Of a stretch of DNA of 64,000 nt, positions 1-7,967 are shown piece by piece. Below the pieces are notes generated by a model. It was not told the DNA's origin. It did not search any database and saw only the letters and a program-made list of their open reading frames with translations. This DNA is from Rhodospirillales bacterium. GTDB lineage: Bacteria > Pseudomonadota > Alphaproteobacteria > Acetobacterales > Acetobacteraceae. The DNA lies in assembly GCA_025352665.1 (NCBI GenBank), contig JANXSM010000129.1, forward strand, positions 62,001 to 126,000, in the 5' to 3' direction. Positions within the stretch are counted from its first letter, which is position 1. The number at the start of each line of letters is the position of its first letter. The translations under genes and the position numbers were made by a program.

Positions 1-495
1 CGCTTGCACCGCGCCCGCCTCCCGGCCCCGGCCGAGCTGTTCGACACGGCACCGGCCACCGGCCTGACCCGCGAGCATGCCGAACGGCCGCGGCCGGGGA
101 AAACCCGGGTCGAGGGCAATACCGCCTGGTTTCGTATCAGCATCGGCCGCCAGCAGAATGCCGATCCGAAGTGGCTGTTGCCGCTGATCTGCCGAGTGGG
201 TGAGGTAACCCGCGCCGAAATCGGTGCCATCCGGGTGTTCGACCGCGAGACCAAGTTCGAGATTGCCGAAGCTGCGGCACCCCGGTTTGCGGCCGCGGTG
301 GACCGGGCCGGCGAGCAGGAGTTCACCATCGCCCCGGCCGGCGCTGCTCCGGCGCCGCGCGTGTTCGCCCCGGGTGGCGAGCGCAAGCCGGGCAAGCCGG
401 CGTTCCGGCCGGCAGCGCCCCATGCGGCCAAGCCGGCAAGCCCCTACGCCGCCCGCAAGCCGGCTGCCAAGGGTGCCGCTCGCCGCCCTCACTGA
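1..495 (+). CDS. DEAD-box RNA helicase, C-terminal part (5' end outside window)
   Basis: The reading frame is open at the left edge, so only the last 164 residues are visible. The stretch beginning NTAWFRISIGRQQNADPKW and ending around FEIAEAAAPRF matches the DbpA-type RNA-binding domain found at the C-terminus of DEAD-box helicases. It is followed by a basic Pro/Ala/Lys-rich tail ending in ARRPH, which is common in alphaproteobacterial members. The helicase core motifs lie upstream of the window. The expected role is ATP-dependent remodelling of structured RNA, for example in ribosome assembly. The paralogue (DeaD, RhlE or DbpA-like) cannot be decided from this fragment. Confidence 0.85.
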   Translation, partial: RLHRARLPAPAELFDTAPATGLTREHAERPRPGKTRVEGNTAWFRISIGRQQNADPKWLLPLICRVGEVTRAEIGAIRVFDRETKFEIAEAAAPRFAAAVDRAGEQEFTIAPAGAAPAPRVFAPGGERKPGKPAFRPAAPHAAKPASPYAARKPAAKGAARRPH

Positions 496-585
496 TGACG
501 TCCGCGTGTTCGCGGTGTCTGGGCTGAGGAAACTTCCCCTCCGCTAAGACCGCGTTTACACCTTGCGGGGCATGCTGCGCGGGCA

Positions 586-897
586 ATGATACACCCGCAC
601 GACGATCTCGCGACGCTGCTGTTCACGCGCGCCGATCCTGACGCGGAGCGGAACGCCGCCACAGCCATGGCAGCCTCGGTCACCCGCACGTTGCGGATGG
701 CGGCGACGCTGGCCGAGGCCGGCCGCAAAATCGATATCACCGGCCTGGAGAACTGGGTCGGCCGTCTGGTGGCCCGCACGCTCGATCTCGAGCCAGCGGA
801 CGGCCGCCTGTTGCGGCCCACCCTGATTTCACTGCTCGCGGACCTCGATCGACTTGAACATATGGTCCGCAGCCGGATGCCCGAGGCCGGGCGATGA
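586..897 (+). CDS. Hypothetical protein upstream of fliO
   Basis: A 103-residue, mostly helical soluble protein with no signal peptide or membrane segment. I do not recognise the family. It sits 90 bases after the helicase stop and about 40 bases before the proposed fliO start, on the same strand as fliO-fliP. A flagellar or shared-operon role is therefore suggested by position only. It uses the same high-GC codons as its neighbours, and the frame is preferred because the overlapping frames are not conserved-looking. Confidence 0.55.
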   Translation: MIHPHDDLATLLFTRADPDAERNAATAMAASVTRTLRMAATLAEAGRKIDITGLENWVGRLVARTLDLEPADGRLLRPTLISLLADLDRLEHMVRSRMPEAGR

Positions 898-937
898 CCG
901 CACCGAACATCAGACCCCGGACAGCACTGGAAAATCC

Positions 938-1219
938 GTGCAAATTGACAAAACGTTACTCCCATTGGCAGCCCTCGCCTCGGTTCTCTGCCTTATCTGG
1001 GTCATTCATCGACTGATGCGTGCGGGGCCATTGCGCCAGATCGTCGGCCGGTTGGTGCCGGGAGCAAGACCCGGAGTGGGTCGGCTTCGCCTGATCGAGA
1101 CGCTGCCGGTCGACCGAACGCGGCGGCTGTTGCTGCTGGCCTGCGACGGTCGTGTGGTGCTGGTAATGACCGGCGGGCCGAACGACCTGTTGATCGGAAA
1201 CCTGGGAGAGCAGGCATGA
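938..1219 (+). CDS. fliO: Flagellar biosynthetic protein FliO
   Basis: A 93-residue protein with one N-terminal membrane helix (LLPLAALASVLCLIWVIH) followed by a short cytoplasmic domain with the FliO-like pattern GRLRLIETLPVDRTRRLLLLACDGRVVLVMTGG. FliO helps assemble the FliP ring of the flagellar export gate. The GTG at 938 is chosen because it puts the helix at the N-terminus. An ATG at 854 in the same frame would add 28 residues overlapping the upstream gene. The stop overlaps the fliP start by ATGA, which supports translational coupling. The sequence is short and divergent, so the call relies partly on position before fliP. Confidence 0.75.
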   Translation: MQIDKTLLPLAALASVLCLIWVIHRLMRAGPLRQIVGRLVPGARPGVGRLRLIETLPVDRTRRLLLLACDGRVVLVMTGGPNDLLIGNLGEQA

Positions 1220-1956
1220 GGCGCTTGCGGCTCCCCTTGGTCGTGCTGCTCTTGATGATGCCGCTCGCGGCCTCGGCCCAATCAGTCAACATCGACCTTG
1301 GCGCCTCCGGCAGCGGGGGGGCCACCTCGCGTATCATCCAGCTCACAGCCCTGCTCACCGTGCTGTCGCTGGCGCCGAGTCTGCTGGTGATGATGACCGC
1401 GTTCACCCGCATCATCATCGTGCTGTCGCTGCTGCGCAGCGCCATCGGCGCGCAGGGTACGCCGCCGAATACCGTTCTGATCGGGCTCGCGCTGTTCCTG
1501 ACCTACTTCGTCATGCAGCCGGTGCTGGACCAGGCCTGGGCGACAGGCCTGCTGCCACTGAGCGAGGGCAAGATCGGCGAGCTCGATGGGCTGCGTTTGG
1601 CCAGCGAGCCGTTTCGCAGGTTCATGGCTGCCAATGTGCGTGGCGAGGATCTGCAGTTGTTCGTCAACCTCGCCCACCAGACGATGCCCGCCGCCCCGGA
1701 GGATGCCGGCTGGCGCGTACTCATTCCCGGCTTCCTGGTCGGCGAGCTGCGCCGCGCCTTCGAGATGGGCTTTCTGCTCTATCTACCGTTCCTGGTGATC
1801 GACATGGTGATCGCTAGCGTGCTGATGAGTCTTGGCATGATGATGCTGCCGCCCAACGTCATCTCGCTACCCTTCAAGCTCATCTTCTTCGTGCTTGTTG
1901 ACGGTTGGCGGCTGGTATCCGGCAGCTTGGTACAGAGCTTCGGGCAGATCAAATAG
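1216..1956 (+). CDS. fliP: Flagellar type III export gate protein FliP
   Basis: A 246-residue protein of typical FliP length. It has an N-terminal signal peptide (ending near ASA-Q) and four hydrophobic segments. Signature stretches include MTAFTRIIIVLSLLRSA, PPNTVLIGLALFLTYF and the C-terminal GMMMLPPNVISLPFKLIFF. FliP forms the core of the inner-membrane export channel with FliQ and FliR. It overlaps fliO by 4 bases. At its 3' end it overlaps the convergent speE by 8 bases, so there is no room for a terminator between them. Confidence 0.96.
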   Translation: MRRLRLPLVVLLLMMPLAASAQSVNIDLGASGSGGATSRIIQLTALLTVLSLAPSLLVMMTAFTRIIIVLSLLRSAIGAQGTPPNTVLIGLALFLTYFVMQPVLDQAWATGLLPLSEGKIGELDGLRLASEPFRRFMAANVRGEDLQLFVNLAHQTMPAAPEDAGWRVLIPGFLVGELRRAFEMGFLLYLPFLVIDMVIASVLMSLGMMMLPPNVISLPFKLIFFVLVDGWRLVSGSLVQSFGQIK

Positions 1957-2821
1957 CGCCGGGGAGATGCTGGGCGATATACGGCGGCAGGTGGAAGGCG
2001 CCGACATGGATCTGCGGCGTCCAGTAGCGCGTCAGGCCGTCGATCCCCGCCGCTGTCGCGCGGGCGCGGATGGTCTCGATCGGCACCGCGTCGAGGCCTG
2101 GCTGCTTGGCGGCAAAACCCAGCGTCATGTAGCCGCCCACATAGGTCGGCACGGCTGCGACATACGCGCCCACGTGGGGAATGAACCGGGCACGCCGGAT
2201 GCTGGTGTCGTGCAGTTCGTCGTGCTGCATGAACGGTACGCCGCACTGGTTCACCACCAGGCCACCCACCGTGAGGATGCGGGCGCAATTCTCGTAGAAC
2301 TCGTCGGTGAACAGGACCTCGCCGACGCCAATCGGGTCGGTGCTGTCGACGATGATTACGTCGAAGCTGGCGTCCGTCGCACGACGAACATAGTCGATGC
2401 CATCACCGACGATGACGTGTGCCCGCGGATCGACCCACGCGTCGCCGGCAATGCCTGGCAGAAATTCCTTGGCAAGGCGAATGACCTCGCCATCGATCTC
2501 CACCATAACCGCGCGGGTCACGTTGCGATGCTGCAACACGCGACGTAGCACGCCGCCATCGCCGGCACCGATGATCAGCACGTTCGCGGCAGAGCCGTGC
2601 GCCAGCAACGGCACATGGGTGAGCATCTCCTGATAGACGAACTCGTCGCCCTCGGTGATCTGCACAACGCCGTCGAGCAGCATGACGCGGCCGTGCTCAT
2701 GGCTTTCGAAGATGACGATATCCTGGAATTCGCTCCGCACCCGAGCCAGCTCGCGCTTGACAAGAAAGCGCTGACCCCAGCTCGGATAAAGCGTCTCGTT
2801 CACCCACATGTCCGTCGTCAT
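1949..2821 (-). CDS. speE: Polyamine aminopropyltransferase (spermidine synthase)
   Basis: A 290-residue soluble enzyme that transfers an aminopropyl group from decarboxylated S-adenosylmethionine to putrescine. It has the N-terminal WVNETLYPSWGQRF stretch, the substrate-gate motif FVYQEMLTHVPL, the dcSAM-binding LIIGAGDGGVLRRVL with acidic VEIDGEVI, and the catalytic VIIVDSTDPIG region. The start at 2821 is preferred over 2836 because it gives the usual N-terminus MTTDMWVNE and has a GGAGA ribosome site just upstream. speD lies next upstream on the same strand, separated by an inverted pair of GC-rich repeats. Confidence 0.96.
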   Translation of the reverse strand: MTTDMWVNETLYPSWGQRFLVKRELARVRSEFQDIVIFESHEHGRVMLLDGVVQITEGDEFVYQEMLTHVPLLAHGSAANVLIIGAGDGGVLRRVLQHRNVTRAVMVEIDGEVIRLAKEFLPGIAGDAWVDPRAHVIVGDGIDYVRRATDASFDVIIVDSTDPIGVGEVLFTDEFYENCARILTVGGLVVNQCGVPFMQHDELHDTSIRRARFIPHVGAYVAAVPTYVGGYMTLGFAAKQPGLDAVPIETIRARATAAGIDGLTRYWTPQIHVGAFHLPPYIAQHLPGAI

Positions 2822-2840
2822 CGTCGGTCTCCGCACAAGG

Positions 2841-2897
2841 AAGCAAGACGAGGGGCTCTGCCTCTCGCCTCCGCCAGGGGCTGAGCCCCTGGACCTC
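2841..2897 (-). repeat. GC-rich palindromic dispersed repeat, copy R1
   Basis: The intergenic element contains two small palindromes in series: GAGGGGCTCTGCCTC (imperfect) and CCAGGGGCTGAGCCCCTGG. Related units occur at 2984-3045, 27312-27375 and 27480-27539. This copy is inverted relative to R2, and the two lie in the speD-speE gap. It resembles a REP or BIME-type unit. It may form RNA hairpins between the two genes. Confidence 0.75.
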
Positions 2898-2983
2898 TAT
2901 TGTATTGAGCATAGTGCAAGGAGGGAGCATGTCCGGCGGTCCATCTGGCCCGCTAATATGCCCCTTCTCGCCTTATGCTTCAG

Positions 2984-3045
2984 CGAATGGTGTCCAGAGT
3001 CTCGGCCTCTGGCGGGGGTCGAGGGGCAGAGCCCCTCGCCTGGCC
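2984..3045 (+). repeat. GC-rich palindromic dispersed repeat, copy R2
   Basis: Same repeat family as R1, in the opposite orientation. It begins with CGAATGGTGTCCAGAG, whose complement also closes copy R3 at 27 kb, and it contains GAGGGGCAGAGCCCCTC as its strongest palindrome. It stops immediately before the speD stop codon. Confidence 0.75.
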
Positions 3046-3046
3046 T

Positions 3047-3511
3047 TCAGTAAACTCGACCGCGGCGTTGTTCGTCGAGTTCGATGCGGGCCGGCTTGAA
3101 GGCCGCCTGAAGGACGGGGATCGAGAGATGCGGGTCACAGGCGCCGCACATGAACAGGTCGATGGCGGCGAAGTCTTTCTCGGGCCAAGTGTGGATCGAA
3201 ATATGGCTCTCTGCCAGCACGACCACGCCCGACACGCCACCATTTGGCGAGAAGTGGTGGAAGTGACTATGCAGGATCGTGGCACCGGCCACGATCGCAG
3301 CTTCTCGCAATGCCGCGTCGATGTGCCCGGGATCACCAAGATTTGTGGCTCCCCAGAGATCGACCAGCAAATGCGTGCCGGCAAATTTCATCCCGTCCCG
3401 CTCGACGAAATAATCCTTTTGCTCCTGCGCGATTACGGCGTCGGCAGCAACGGAAACCTGGTTATCGCTCGGGAAATCCGAGACCATCCCCAGTGGCGTG
3501 AGTGCGTTCAT
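3047..3511 (-). CDS. speD: S-adenosylmethionine decarboxylase proenzyme
   Basis: A 154-residue prokaryotic-type SpeD that makes the aminopropyl donor used by SpeE. The self-cleavage site is visible as LAESHISIHTWPE. Ser102 should become the pyruvoyl group, with the conserved His residues and the Cys of FMCGACDP following. The ATG at 3511 is chosen because it has a GGAAGG ribosome site 8 bases upstream and gives a family-like N-terminus. A longer frame to 3673 has no support. It is placed with speE, consistent with a spermidine pathway. The two genes are separated by repeats R1 and R2. Confidence 0.94.
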   Translation of the reverse strand: MNALTPLGMVSDFPSDNQVSVAADAVIAQEQKDYFVERDGMKFAGTHLLVDLWGATNLGDPGHIDAALREAAIVAGATILHSHFHHFSPNGGVSGVVVLAESHISIHTWPEKDFAAIDLFMCGACDPHLSIPVLQAAFKPARIELDEQRRGRVY

Positions 3512-3701
3512 GGCGCATACCCTTCCAACCAGCAGATAGCCTGTTGGGCACCACGCCGATTGCGTGGGCCCCCTGGGGCCAAGGCCGCGGAACATGATGA
3601 AACCGCGGGTGCAACGCAAGCAAAAACGCCTCAGTCTGGGCAGGATTGACGCATAGCCGTGTCCCGCACGCATGGCACGACCAAAAGGACGGCGCTGAGG
3701 C

Positions 3702-6700
3702 TCACGGTTTACCGATCGGCTGGGTGGCGGAGGCGGCTGGCGGCGGGATCATGGCGGCGAGCGCGGCAGGAACCGCCTTGACCAGGGCGACGTCCTTTGT
3801 CACCCGCGGCAGGTCTGCGATCGTTGCGACTGGCCCTGCAGTCAGCAGGTTGAACGTGTCGGCCAACTGGCCGGGTGCAAGCCTTCCGGCATACTGCGCG
3901 CCAAGACGCGACAGGGTGGCATTGTCGGCAGCCTGGGCCGCAGCCCCCGCCAGGCGCACCAGAGTCCCGGCCTGGCCGGGGTCGAGCAGGCCATCGCGTG
4001 GGAACGTGCGGGCCACCGTGCGACTCCAGGCCACCACAGCGCCTGGCCAGTCCTGGGCCTCCTCCCGCAGGCGGGCCATCAGCGCGTCGCCGCTGGGGGT
4101 GTCCAAATCCATCAGCGCGCGCTCGGCGCTAGGCAAGTCGTGCTGGGCCGCGACGGCTGCGGCGAACGTGAGCGTCCGGCTTTCCAGCAGGCCGGGTGAC
4201 AGCGTCTCGGTGGTCGATGTTGTCAGCGCCTGCACCGCTCCCACGGGATCATTGAGCTGCAGGCGCGCTGCAGCGAGGTGTGCGCCGAAGGTTGCACGGG
4301 CGACACCCGGGCCCGCGGCCGTCATCAACCGCTCGAGCATGGGCGCGGCGCGTTCTGGCAGGTCGAGCTCGGTCAGCCGGTCGCTGACCCGCTCTGCCAG
4401 CGCCTGCCCGACGTCGCCCGCCGGAATGAGATCGGCGTTCTCCTGGGCCAGCGTCACGAGGTCGAACGGAGGCATCTTCGCCTGCACGGCAGGTGTCAGC
4501 GCGGTCCGAAAGATGCTGCTCAGCCTTGCGCCGACGATGTCCTTACGTTCCGGCCAGACTGACAGGGTCTCGCGCAAAAGTTGCAGCGCGGGCCTGAACT
4601 GACCGGAGGCCGCTAATAATTCCGCCACCCGCAGACGGCGGTCGATTTCGGTGGTGTCGTCGCGCCAAGAGTAGAGAAGCTTGCCTAGGACCTCCGCAGT
4701 CTGGGCGGGGGTCGCCAGACCGCTGACAAGCCGCAGCTCGGCTCCTCGCTCAGCGGCGGTGATGCGGATCTTGCGGTCGCTCGACTGCGCCAGCCGATCA
4801 TACAACGCGAGCGCTTCCGTTATGTCGCCGCCTTTCGCCTGGTGCAGCATGGCCCGGGCCATATCGAGGGTCGGGTCGTCCTTGCGACCATCGAGCAGGC
4901 CGGACGCGATAGCGGCCTGGCCGCCTGTGGCCATCGTCTCGGCAACCAGCGGCAGCAAGCGTTGGCGAAGGGTCTGCGGATAGTCCAGCAGCAGTGGCAG
5001 CGTGTTTGCGAAGACCTGCGCCGCCACGGGTGATCCCGGCGTGCCCTGGGCCTGTTTGACTGCGCGCCAGAACTGGATCTCATCGGTTCCGTCCAGACGC
5101 GGATCGGCCAGAGCCCCCGTCGTATCGGCGCGTTCGGACAGCAGGCCTGCGATGGCGGTCAGGCCGACCAGGCCAGGGTCGTCGGCTGCCCGCGCATCGT
5201 CCTTGATGGCAAGGTCCAGCACCGCCTGGGCCTCGATCCCTAGACCCAGCGCCAGCATTGCCTCGGCCACCTGCTTGCGGGGTTCTACACGCGACTGAAC
5301 CGGTGCCGACGCGGCTGCGGCGACCGCACCTTGCAGGCGGCGCAGCAGCGCAACGGTGCGCTGGGCGGGGAAATCGAAGCGCCGGCTGAGCCGGCTTGCC
5401 TCGGCCGCCGTGGACATTTCCGCAACCGCCGGCGACATGACTAGGTGACGGTCTTCGCCATCCGGTGCCACCACGAAACCTTCCTTGGCCGCACGCAGGC
5501 TGACGGCATCAGACACGGGTTCCACGACCACGCCTTGCCAGCTCGGCAGCAAGGCGAAGTCGGGACCGCGCCGCGCCACAGCCACGCCCTGACCGGACTT
5601 GCGTTGCGTCCCCACCAGCAGAACGCCGCCGGTCTGCGGATCTGGAACCGAGACGACCATGCCGGGTTCGGCGACCGGCAGCAGCATGGCGTTGTCCTGT
5701 ATCTGAGGCATGATCTGGGTCAACGTGGCCAATACCACGTCGCTGCCGATCGCGGTCACGATCCAGGCAGACGTCATGCGGCTGAGGCGGATTTCCGCCC
5801 CGGGTGGCAGATGCATCTGAAGCACCGTGGCGGCTGGCAGCAGCCGGAGCTCCGCACCTGAGAAAACTGGATCGTCCTGCACGGCATGTAGATCGACAGG
5901 TCGGCGCGCGTCGAACACGACTAGGGCGTATCGGCCGCGTTGAAACGCGGCCGCACCGACGCGGCCTTCGAAGGGCACCGAAAGCGCGTGACCTGGGCGG
6001 TCGTTCGCGTTGGGCTGAATGCTGGCAGAGATGCTGATCGGCTCTGTCGGCGGTGGCAGTTGGCTTACCGCCGGCGGCGACGATTGGCTTGACGACGGTT
6101 GGGAATCGCTTGTCACCGGTGACGGTGGAGCCTGGCTTGCCACGGCTAGTGGCGTGGCAACGACCGGTGGTGACGCAATGGGCGGCGGCTTAGGCTCCGT
6201 CGCTGCATCCGGCTTGCGCGCAGCGGCGATCGGTGCGGTCGTGGTTGCCGCAGGTGCCGGAGGTGACGTGCGCACCGATGTCGTTGCCTCCTTCGCCTCG
6301 GCCGGCCTTGGCCTGACCGGTGCGGCCGGTTCGGGTCTGCCCAGGGTCGGTTTCGCCGGCCGCGCGATCGCGGCGCGGGCGGGAGGTTCGGCGGCCGGTG
6401 GCGCTGTGCGGGCGACCGCGGCCACAGCCAGGCTCGGATCAAGAATGTCGAGCACCAGCTTGCGCTCCATCGCAAGTTTTCGCACGACACTGCCGGCTGC
6501 AAGGCGCACGGAGAGGTTGCCTCCCTCCGCCACAACAGACCGGACATTGCGTGGCAACCGCAGATCGCCCGGCACCGATCCGACGATGCTAATCGTTAGC
6601 ATATCACCGCGGCGGGTGAAGTCCGGCTCCGGACGATCCCCCAGATCTATGACGATGCGGCCGAAGCCCGGGTGGTCTCCGGTACGCAGGGCAATGGGCG

Positions 6701-6872
6701 TTGCCGGCTGTGATGCGAGGACAGCGTTGCTTTGCGCCAGCAACGATCCAACGCCAGGCATCGGGCTGAGCAGCAAAGCCAGCGCCAGCCTCTGAGCCAA
6801 GCTTCGGGCCAACCTCGGGGCCAGTCCGTCGGCCCGCCCGAACACCCGCCCGCGCCGAACCCTGGGCGTCAC
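3702..6872 (-). CDS. Large exported AMIN-like/TPR protein of the flagellar-chemotaxis cluster
   Basis: A 1056-residue protein starting with GTG, which overlaps the cheZ stop as GTGA. An N-terminal signal-like segment (LAQRLALALLLSPMPGVGSLLAQ) is followed by a beta-rich domain around residues 60-150 (GFGRIVIDLGDRPEPDF) that resembles AMIN domains. Next comes a long Pro/Ala/Ser-rich linker (about 165-285), a second beta-rich region, and a C-terminal half of helical pairs with TPR character. The export signal and AMIN-like fold suggest an envelope protein contacting peptidoglycan or the basal body. The function is unknown and I do not recognise a named family. It is the last gene of the fliL-to-cheZ run. 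Confidence 0.7.
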   Translation of the reverse strand: MTPRVRRGRVFGRADGLAPRLARSLAQRLALALLLSPMPGVGSLLAQSNAVLASQPATPIALRTGDHPGFGRIVIDLGDRPEPDFTRRGDMLTISIVGSVPGDLRLPRNVRSVVAEGGNLSVRLAAGSVVRKLAMERKLVLDILDPSLAVAAVARTAPPAAEPPARAAIARPAKPTLGRPEPAAPVRPRPAEAKEATTSVRTSPPAPAATTTAPIAAARKPDAATEPKPPPIASPPVVATPLAVASQAPPSPVTSDSQPSSSQSSPPAVSQLPPPTEPISISASIQPNANDRPGHALSVPFEGRVGAAAFQRGRYALVVFDARRPVDLHAVQDDPVFSGAELRLLPAATVLQMHLPPGAEIRLSRMTSAWIVTAIGSDVVLATLTQIMPQIQDNAMLLPVAEPGMVVSVPDPQTGGVLLVGTQRKSGQGVAVARRGPDFALLPSWQGVVVEPVSDAVSLRAAKEGFVVAPDGEDRHLVMSPAVAEMSTAAEASRLSRRFDFPAQRTVALLRRLQGAVAAAASAPVQSRVEPRKQVAEAMLALGLGIEAQAVLDLAIKDDARAADDPGLVGLTAIAGLLSERADTTGALADPRLDGTDEIQFWRAVKQAQGTPGSPVAAQVFANTLPLLLDYPQTLRQRLLPLVAETMATGGQAAIASGLLDGRKDDPTLDMARAMLHQAKGGDITEALALYDRLAQSSDRKIRITAAERGAELRLVSGLATPAQTAEVLGKLLYSWRDDTTEIDRRLRVAELLAASGQFRPALQLLRETLSVWPERKDIVGARLSSIFRTALTPAVQAKMPPFDLVTLAQENADLIPAGDVGQALAERVSDRLTELDLPERAAPMLERLMTAAGPGVARATFGAHLAAARLQLNDPVGAVQALTTSTTETLSPGLLESRTLTFAAAVAAQHDLPSAERALMDLDTPSGDALMARLREEAQDWPGAVVAWSRTVARTFPRDGLLDPGQAGTLVRLAGAAAQAADNATLSRLGAQYAGRLAPGQLADTFNLLTAGPVATIADLPRVTKDVALVKAVPAALAAMIPPPAASATQPIGKP

Positions 6873-7522
6873 CCGAAATCTGCCATCAGCCGGTCGATTT
6901 CAGATTGGTCCATGGCCGCCATCGGCAATTGCGGACCGTTGAGCAAACCCTTCGGGTCATTGGACGCATGCACGACAGTTGCGGTCGAGGCCATGCCGGG
7001 AACGCTGAAGGTTGCAATGATATGGGCAACTTTCGCGTCAATGGTCTGCAGCGTGAGGACCACCTTGCTGATCCGCTGGCCGGTGATGTCCTGGAAGCTG
7101 CAGGCCTCATAGATCCGCGTGGTCGCGTCACCGAGTTGCGCTCGCGCCTTGCCGGTCAGGCCAGACGCCACTTCGTCGAGCGTTTCGCACACCTCCAGAA
7201 TGGCGTTGGTGGCCGCTGCGGTGTGATCGACGATGGCGCTGAGTTCATCGGTTGCCGATGGGATATGGCTGTCGGTGATGTCGTCCACCTGCAGCGCCGC
7301 AATCTCCGCCTTGGCGGCGGCGATGGTGCGGCCGAGTTCCTCGACTTCTGCCAGTAGTGCGGTCTCTTTTGCCGAAATATCGCCCTGCATTGTGGAAATC
7401 ACCTCCCGAACAATTTGTTCAACAACGGCCGGCTCTGCGGAGGACGGCGTCTGCAGTCGCGCAGCGAGCGGCTCGCGCGCTGGTGGATGCCGGGATTGAC
7501 TGGCCGTATCGGGGTTATGCAT
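6869..7522 (-). CDS. cheZ: CheY-P phosphatase CheZ
   Basis: A 217-residue helical protein. The catalytic motif YEACSFQDITGQRI places Asp145 and Gln149 where E. coli CheZ has Asp143 and Gln147. The C-terminus QSEIDRLMADFG resembles the CheY-binding tail. CheZ dephosphorylates CheY-P and so ends the motor-switching signal. It overlaps cheY by 8 bases upstream and the TPR gene by 4 bases downstream, so the three are probably translationally coupled. The N-terminal 80 residues are variable, with a coiled-coil segment (EVEELGRTIAAAKAEIAALQ). Confidence 0.92.
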   Translation of the reverse strand: MHNPDTASQSRHPPAREPLAARLQTPSSAEPAVVEQIVREVISTMQGDISAKETALLAEVEELGRTIAAAKAEIAALQVDDITDSHIPSATDELSAIVDHTAAATNAILEVCETLDEVASGLTGKARAQLGDATTRIYEACSFQDITGQRISKVVLTLQTIDAKVAHIIATFSVPGMASTATVVHASNDPKGLLNGPQLPMAAMDQSEIDRLMADFG

Positions 7523-7901
7523 GGGCCAGGACCTTTTCGATCTTTTCCTTCAACGTCTCCGCGTTAAACGGCTTGACGATATAGTTGGAGACACCGGCGG
7601 CTTTTGCGGCCACCACGTTCTCTGTCTTGCTTTCGGCAGTGATCATGATGAATGGCAGGGTCTTGAGCCTGGTGTCGGCCCGCACTTCCTGCAGCAGCTG
7701 AAGGCCGGTCATCGGCTGCATGTTCCAGTCGCTGATGACAAGACCGAATTGGCCTGCGCGCAGCTTGGCCAGCGCCTCGGCACCGTCAGAAGCTTCCTCG
7801 ACGTTGTTGAATTCGATCTGCTTGAGCAGATTGCGGATGATGCGCAGCATAGTCTTGTAGTCGTCCACAATCAGCACATTCATCGACTTGTCGACACTCA
7901 T
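7515..7901 (-). CDS. cheY: Chemotaxis response regulator CheY
   Basis: A 128-residue single receiver domain with all key residues: Asp13/Asp14 (LIVDDY), phosphoacceptor Asp58 (VISDWNM), Thr88 (MITAES) and Lys110 (YIVKPF). Phospho-CheY binds FliM at the C-ring to switch rotation. The ATG at 7901 is chosen because it has an AGAAGGG site upstream and gives a normal CheY N-terminus. The frame extends to 7940 without further homology. It is directly followed by cheZ, so regulator and phosphatase are co-expressed. Confidence 0.95.
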   Translation of the reverse strand: MSVDKSMNVLIVDDYKTMLRIIRNLLKQIEFNNVEEASDGAEALAKLRAGQFGLVISDWNMQPMTGLQLLQEVRADTRLKTLPFIMITAESKTENVVAAKAAGVSNYIVKPFNAETLKEKIEKVLAHA

Positions 7902-7967
7902 TCTGTCTACCCTTCTGCAATTAACGGAAACTTCGGACACCAGGGGCCTTCGGATCGCCGTCCGAAT

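Noticed and set aside
2984-3045. GC-rich palindromes as a rho-independent terminator or riboswitch for speE
   Set aside because: The same units recur as dispersed repeats at 27 kb beside unrelated genes and lack a T-run, so a repeat family explains them better.
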